A DNA stretch of 64,000 nucleotides from Sipunculus nudus (Eukaryota > Annelida > Sipuncula > Golfingiida > Sipunculidae): contig CM049316.1 in assembly GCA_026874595.1 (NCBI GenBank), forward strand, positions 33,365,339-33,429,338. The letters are read 5' to 3'. Under the pieces are notes generated by a model. It saw nothing but the letters and a program-made list of their open reading frames with translations, was not told where the DNA came from and searched no databases. Positions within the stretch are counted from its first letter, which is position 1. Every line of letters starts with the position of its first letter. The position numbers and the translations under genes are program-made. Below, one piece after another: positions 57,490-64,000 of the stretch.

Positions 57490-60213
57490 ATTTTTAGCTA
57501 AGCTGACTTTCAGTCATGCTGTGCTATAGAGATGGTTCTTTGTCCATCATCCTTCTGTCTGTCCATCAGGCTGGCCGGTCGTTCAGCCAGTAGCAGGGCA
57601 CAAATCTTAACCGTAAGGGCAAGAATCATGAACCCTATGTAGTCTTAGAGGTTCTTAAAAGATCTCTTGCAAACATGAAATTAGGCCACTGTGACCTATA
57701 TTCTTCGAATTATTGGGTGTATTTGCACCCTCCAGAATTAATTCTTTTAGCCAAAATTTTCATCCCAAACTTTCCATCTTTCACCAATGGCTCACCTACC
57801 AACAGGGGAAGAACAATATTTTTTAGGCCACAAGGTTAAAGGTCAAGGTCACAGAACCCACTTCTTTGAAAGCTTGTTGATGCATTTTGAAGGGACATTA
57901 TCAGGAGCAATATTATGCCTTTTCTTTCACACTTTCAGGTCAGATTTGCTTTACACAAAAGTTACTCAGCAAAACCATCTCAGTACCTTGCATATGGCTT
58001 TATTGGGCTCTACATGTTTATAAACACAGTCTATATGTGTCTGTTTACCATAACATGGCCACATGAACAGAAGTCCAACTGTGAGCCATAAGATGCAGTT
58101 TTTCAGACAGAGGGAACATGTTTAACTATTTTTTGGCAAGTCAGTCTGGGATCTCCTGATTTAAGGAATTTCTTACAGCATCAATACAAGACATATTATG
58201 TAATACATTCAACAGCTTTCTTGTTCTCCTGTGAACACCTCAGTCTAAACTGTTAATTAATTAGTTTTATCTGTGCCTGTCACTTTAAGAGTAAACCCAG
58301 TCAAATGTATGAATGTGCTTATTAATGAATTCTCTGTGAACACTTATCAAAGGGCTGACAGTTAAATAATAAACTGAATTGTAATTAGAAAGTTATCCTG
58401 CACAGAAGTCTACTAAATACCTGTTTCATTCCATAGGAGTGATCACCTTATAATATATAATGAAAATTGGTAAAATATAATGATTTGAATTATCATAAAA
58501 TTATTACTCTGGTGATAATTTTAAAATTAAAAGGTCAAATTCACAGCCCCAACTTCTTGCGTGGAGTCTTTTAAAGGCAAACTTTTCAACCCATACCTTC
58601 CATCTGTTATATATGGCTTACCTACCAAAAGGGGAAGAACCCTATTAATGATGAGTTAAAAAGGTTAGAGGTCAAGGTCACACTACTAAATAGTTCCAAA
58701 TGCTTATGAACATATTTCAAGCTAAACTTTTCATCCCAAAACTTCAGTCTTTCACATATGCCCCATCTAGCTGCCATCTATGCATCACTCAGTTTGATTC
58801 AAACTTCATATTAATGGGTCTTTTTGTTTGAAGAAATAAATAATTGATATTTGTTGGTCAGCTGGTCAGGAGGTTTAAGGTTGCAGGAAAAAGTTATTCA
58901 CACAGTGGGTGCCAAGTGATTACTCCAGTTTTAAGTTCTTAGAAGTACCCATCACTCTAGAAAGAATCCAAAGATGTGGGCAAAAGGCCAAGGTCATAGG
59001 TCAGGGATGTTCACAATAAATACTTATTTTGTAGGCCATCTCTATTTTTCTTGTACATACCATTGTACTCCAACTAGTACATCTCACTGTGGGCCATAAT
59101 TGTGAGCGTCACTTGTGATGTAGGACCTGATCCCTTAGTATCAGCCCACTGAATGATAAGAACATCATTAGTGCATAACAAATACACTCTGTTGCACAAG
59201 GTAGGAGTTAAGACTAAGAGTATTGTATTAAGGTTTAGCTACTGATTTACCAGATGATGGGAACATTTTGCAGTTATTTTATGGAATCATAGCAATAAAA
59301 TTAATGTCCTAGAAACCTAAATATTTTTTATACAAATCATCAGATATCCAAGCAAATGTTTGTTCTGATAATTTTTGGGTTTGTACCTGGATTTTGGACA
59401 TGGGTTTATTTGTTTTACAAGACTCTTAGTGACACTTTCTGCATTTATTTTCTTTCAGGTTTTGCAGTTTACCTACCCTGCAGACCCGACTAAAAAGCAA
59501 GGTGATAATTAAAGAAAATATTGGTCTTGCACTTTTTGCCTTTGCATATCCATAAATTTTATATGAGAGCTCTCCAACCTTATCATGCTACTGAATTGTT
59601 TTGGACATTCATTATTGTAACATTCTGTGGAACAATTGCCACAAGTTTGGTCTCATATTATAGGATATGTGATATCAAATGTCAGCCTTGTCAGAAATCC
59701 AGGTACAAACCCAAAAATTATCAGAACAAACACTTGCTTGGATATCTGATGCTTTGTATAAAAAATATTTAGATTTCTAGGACACTATTTTGTTACCATG
59801 CAGTGCAGTTTCTGTGACTTTTTTAATGTTTGGTCCCTTTTAGATGATGTTTGTTGTGGGATTTCAGACCTGTCAGAAATCCAATATGGCCTTATCCAAT
59901 ATCCTTGATTTTTTTGCTATAAATGTTGATCTTATATTTAGCCTGTGTGGTGTTCCTTTTGAGACTGACAAGTATCAAGCAAGCTATAGGATTAGTTCCT
60001 GTCAGCTCAACAACCATACATTTTGCCTCAGACCATCAAGTCACTATGTTTTAACCAGACATATATGTGATATATTTTTCTGTCATCTTAGAATGTTTCA
60101 ACAAAATTTGCATATAGGTTCTTCAAAATTTTGACTGGAAGTTGTGAATTTCAGCGCATGATGTTGCAGGTCATGCTTGGCAGCTGAGTGTCATGACCCA
60201 TTGGTCACTTGTT
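57490..60213 (+). mobile_element. Third copy of the TTTTAGCTCAGCTGACT-type composite repeat
   Basis: It opens 'tttttagctaagctgacttt', followed by 'gtccatc' tracts and 'cagggcacaaatcttaaccg'. It closes with 'agctgagtgtcatgaccc' and 'attggtcacttgtta' at about 60,182-60,213. Inside lie blocks with 'ggtcaaggtcaca' (57,838; 58,673) and the inverted repeat listed next. Confidence 0.4.
59306..59783. repeat. Inverted repeat, ~90-bp arms around a ~300-bp spacer
   Basis: The arm 59,306-59,395 ('gtcctagaaacctaaatatt' ... 'ttgtacctggattt') and the reverse complement of 59,694-59,783 agree at all but a few positions. No target duplication was recognised. It could be a MITE inserted within the composite repeat or a local inverted duplication. 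Confidence 0.8.
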
Positions 60214-61150
60214 ATACATGCTCCAAGGAATCAAGAAAGGTGACTGGACCCCTTTAACTTTAAGTGTTGTGATAGCTTAGCAGGGATTTGATAGAAGATG
60301 GAAATGCACCATTTACCGAATAATTTCCCCAAGTCCAATAATAGGCAAAATCAACACATATTTAAGGGGCTACTAGTCAACTTTGTGGTGTTGCAGTAAT
60401 AACTGCACCATGGCAAGCACTTTCTACAGTGACAAAATGTGATGACTTATATTTCTAAGATTTGGGTTACCGGTAGTATGAAATGCCTTACAAGTTAGAG
60501 AATTCTTTGATAATTAGGGAAGTCAGGAGTTTTTATTAAATGGCTATGTGATTGGATATATTAAAGTACATCCACATCTGTCCATTGATGGATTTAAAGG
60601 AGACGCACAATATTGCTACTCACTAATTGATTTTCTCACCCAAATTCTAATACAGTTGAAATCTGCACATGACATGTATTTATTGAATGATGTCAGCGGT
60701 CACAAGGCAACTTCATAGTGTAGCCACAGTAATTCAGTGCCCCCTTGTTTTACCGGGTGGGCTTTCACATCTGCAGTTTAAAATTCTTATACCTCCAAAA
60801 TGCTGCCATCAACATATATTATATCATATTTCTGTATTATTGAGGCAAAATAATTTTTCCTGGTGCTGTAACCTTGACTTATGCCCTGGAGGTCTCTGTA
60901 GACTTTGGGCATCTTTTGTTCGTTAGCCTGATAGCACCAAGGGCTTTGATTGGACTTTGTTCTAATTTAGTGGAAGGCATTGACTGATGTCTCTCTAGAA
61001 TTGACTAGCTTGTGGTTGACCTTGACCCATATTTATGCAATTTATTAGCACTTTGGTATTTTCACCTGTGACTGAATTTCATCAAAGGGTGGTTTTATGT
61101 GTATCTTTTGCATACTGTCAAATATTCTTGTATATTATTGCATAGTTTTT
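60214..61150. other. Intergenic/intronic, no gene recognised
   Basis: It includes a diverged relative of the 169-bp duplicated block (60,480-60,590) and otherwise anonymous sequence. Confidence 0.5.
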
Positions 61151-63046
61151 ATGCCCCGCCACAAAGTGGCCGGGGCATATAGTTTTACCCATGTCCGTCA
61201 TTCCGTCCTTCCATCATTCCGAAATGAAACAGTTGTACGGACTTTTTTTCGCAATGCCTGCAGATATTGGCCTGATTTTTGGTGTGTGGGCAGATATAGA
61301 CCAGTTACAGATCAAGTTCGCGTTTCGTCCCGGTTGACCTACTTTTGACCGTTTTACGGCTCCTAAACTTAGAAAATTACATGATAAATAGAAATATTCA
61401 TGACAGATACACATGTACGGACTTTTTTTCGCAATGCCTGCAGATATTGGCCTGATTTTTGGTGTGTGAGCAGATATAGACCAGTTACAGATCGAGTTCG
61501 CGTTTCGTCCTGGTTGACCTACTTTTGACCGTTTTACGGCTCCTAAACTTAGAAAATTACATGATAAATAGAAATATTCATGACAGATACACATGTACGG
61601 ACTTTTTTTCGCAATGCCTGCAGATATTGGCCTGATTTTTGGTGTGTGAGCAGATATAGACCAGTTACAGATCGAGTTCGCGTTTCGTCCTGGTTGACCT
61701 ACTTTTGACTGTTTTACGGCTCCTAAACTTAGAAAATTTCATGAAAAATAGAAATATTCATGACAGATACACATGTACAGACTTTTTTTCGCAATGCCTG
61801 CAGATATTGGCCTGATTTTTGGTGTGTGAGCAGATATAGACCAGTTACAGATCGAGTTCGCATTTCCTCCTGGTTGACCTACTTTTGACGGTTTTACTGC
61901 TCCTGAACATAGAAAATTTCATGAAAAATATGAAATTTCATGACAAATACACATGTACGTTTTTTTTTCTCAGTGCCTGCAGATATTGGCCTGATTTTTG
62001 GTGTGTGGACAGATATAGACCAGTTACAGATCGAGTTTGCGTTTCGTCCTGGTTGACCTACTTTTGACCGTTTTATGGCTCCTAAACTTAGAAATTTTCA
62101 TGAAAAATAGAAATATTCATGACAGATACACATGTACGGACTTTTTTTCGCAATGCCTGCAGATATTGGCCTAATTTTTGGTGTGTGGGCAGATATAGAC
62201 CAGTTACAGATCGAGTTCGCGTTTCGTTCCGGTTGACTTACTTTTGACCATTTTACGGCTCCTGAACATAGAAAATTTCATGAAAAATATGAAATTTCAT
62301 GACAAATACACATGTACAGACGTTTTTTCGCAATGCCTGCAGATATTGGCCTGAATTTTGGTGTGTCGGCAGATATTGACCAGTTACAGATGGAGTTCAC
62401 GTTTTGTCCCAGTTGACCTATTTTTGACCGTTTGACGGTGCTCTAACATAGAAAATTTCATAAAAAAGGTGCACATGTATGGACTTTTTTTCGCAGTGCC
62501 TGCAGATATGGGCCTGATTTTTGGTGTGTAGGCAGATAATGACCAGTTACAGATCGAGTTCTTGTTTTGTCTCAGTTGACCTACTTTTGACCATTTGACT
62601 GCTCCTGAACATAGAAAGTTTCATGAAAAATATAAATTTTCATAACAAATGCATATGTACTGACTTTTTTTCCTCAATGCCTGCAGATACCACCCTGATT
62701 TTTTTTGTGTTGGCAGATAATGACAGTTACAGATCGAGTTTGTGTTTCATCCTGGTTGACCTACTTTTGATTGTTTTACGGATCCTAAACATAGAAAATT
62801 TCATGAAAGACAGAAATTTTTATGGAAAATGCACATGTATGGACTTTTTTTCACAATGCCTGCATATACTGGCATGATTTTTGGTGTGTTGCTTGATAAT
62901 GACCCGTTACAAATCGAGTTTGCATTTTGCCCTTGTTGACCTACTTTTGACCATACGACACCTCCTGAACTTAAAAATTTTCCAAATTTTACAAATGTTT
63001 CTAATTTGCCCAAGGCGGGGGCATTCGTGTTGTTCCGACACATCTA
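61151..63046 (+). mobile_element. Mollusc-type element with ten tandem ~180-bp units
   Basis: It opens with a hairpin-forming 'atgccccgccacaaagtggc' plus cggggcat, and closes 'caaggcgggggcattcgtg' near 63,011. Between them 'ctttttttcgcaatgcctgc' recurs at 61,242, 61,422, 61,602 and 61,782 (exactly 180 bp apart), then at about 61,960, 62,141, 62,321, 62,483, 62,662 and 62,843 with growing divergence. A minus-strand frame of 126 codons crosses two units because 180 is a multiple of three; I do not regard it as a gene. Each unit carries 'ggttgacctacttttgacc'. Confidence 0.75.
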
Positions 63047-63659
63047 GTGTGAAATTAGGTCACTCTGATATAATTTAGCCATAATGCTAGGTCAGGAAGC
63101 ATGCTTATATAAATGCTATTGACTCCATTATTATGCATTAGAATTGGATAGCATCAGGGGTTTTGATTGGATTTTGTTTTAATTTAGTTGAAAACATTGA
63201 CATGTTAGACTGATTTACCTTCGGTTGACCTCGCCCCTCATTCTGACCTAATTTTGACATAAAACCTGGTCAGACAGGATACCATTATCAATGTAATTGG
63301 TTCCTCTATTATTTATTAGAACTGGACCAAATGATGCATTCTTCATCAGTGTTTGTAAAAGTACCAATTTTACTCTTGCCTTTACTTTTGCTTTCAAGGT
63401 CAAGTCACAGTAGAATTTGGACATCATTTGTTTGTCAACACAAAAGCACCGAGGGTTTTGGTTGGATTTTTTAGGCGTATTTTGATATGAATTCCTGAAA
63501 TTATGTGACCATGGGTGCTTCATAATACAGCTTTATCTAGTTTACTTTGTGACAAGCACTGTCTACTAGAGCTGCACAATATTATCAATATTTCTATATA
63601 CCATGATACAGTGATTTGCATAATGCATATGGCAGAACATATTTAGTTAACCTGTGAGC

Positions 63660-64000
63660 TTATACAATGGTTTGGCAGTTTCTGTCATCCGACCGTACTG
63701 TAACCAATACTGTCTCAAAAATGACAGGAGCTGGCTAGCATAACCAAATTTTATGCAAAATCAGTCATCTAAAAAACTTCATTTTGCTTATTTTTTTATA
63801 TTTACTTTTATTGGAAAAAAGCTAATAAAAACCTTTAAAAATTTTCTTCTCTGAAACTGTCTAGACAAATTGTTTAATATAAATTCAGAGAAATATTTCA
63901 TGAAACCATCTGTCAGGTTTGTTTGAATGGTTCCAGTCTTCTGATGAATACTGGCCGAGTTACAGGAAGCTGAACTTGGTAATTTTGCCAAAAAAGATAC
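63660..64000 (+). repeat. Interspersed repeat unit, cut by the window end
   Basis: Blocks 'aaaaatgacaggagct', 'aaattttatgcaaa' and 'ggtttgtttgaatggttcca' match units at about 51,950-52,240 and 52,260-52,460. Confidence 0.6.

Noticed and set aside
61214-61594. 126-codon minus-strand frame made of a repeated ~60-residue module
   Set aside because: Product of two 180-bp satellite units; later units break the frame and it lies within a repeat element.

Overview
The window looks like AT-rich nuclear DNA of a marine invertebrate, most likely a mollusc and probably a bivalve. The evidence is spliced genes with GT-AG introns, abundant (TA)n and (GA)n microsatellites, tRNA-derived SINEs, and several repeats of a style I associate with molluscs: elements opening TTTTAGCTCAGCTGACT, elements opening ATGCCCCGCCACAAAG and closing GGCGGGGGCAT, and arrays built on TGACCTTGACC. 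Species cannot be read from the sequence. There are no bacterial operons, rRNA genes or CRISPR arrays.

Genes. Two clan-2 cytochrome P450 genes lie head to tail on the minus strand. The right copy (22755-30118) can be assembled completely: six coding exons, 1449 nt, 482 residues, with every splice phase agreeing. It has the ExxR, PERF and haem-cysteine motifs. It lacks the C-helix Trp, the I-helix acidic residue and an N-terminal membrane anchor, and one intron must use a GC donor. The left copy (2531-9650) has the first three exons intact, and its 3' half lies beyond the left edge. The duplication is a mosaic segment: about 1-15,720 matches about 25,455-33,130 and includes a further spliceable minus-strand exon candidate about 3-6 kb upstream of each gene. 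A relic of P450 intron 2 sits inverted at 17.39-17.50 kb.

Layout. 0-9.7 kb: left P450, with intron 2 swollen by insertions (composite mollusc repeat, 48-bp minisatellite element, pogo-type MITE). 9.7-22.3 kb: intergenic repeats, including an LTR-like promoter/polyA block, a SINE, a LINE tail, a 24-bp minisatellite, a 1.6-kb array of 48-bp units and a 1.1-kb array rich in nuclear-receptor half-sites. 22.7-33 kb: right P450 and its upstream region. 33.1-40.4 kb: a satellite with higher-order organisation (three diverged monomers of about 236 bp form a 708-bp unit, partly paired into 1416 bp). 41.73-41.83 kb: a CRE/CCAAT/E2F-type promoter and a short plus-strand first-exon candidate. 42-64 kb: no recognisable exon. 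It is filled with repeats, notably a MULE-like MITE with ~200-bp inverted repeats and a 9-bp target duplication, a perfect 169-bp tandem duplication, a ~90-bp-arm inverted repeat and a 180-bp tandem element.

No functional link between the P450 pair and the plus-strand promoter is visible; they are separated by the satellite. All alignments and identity figures here were made by eye.
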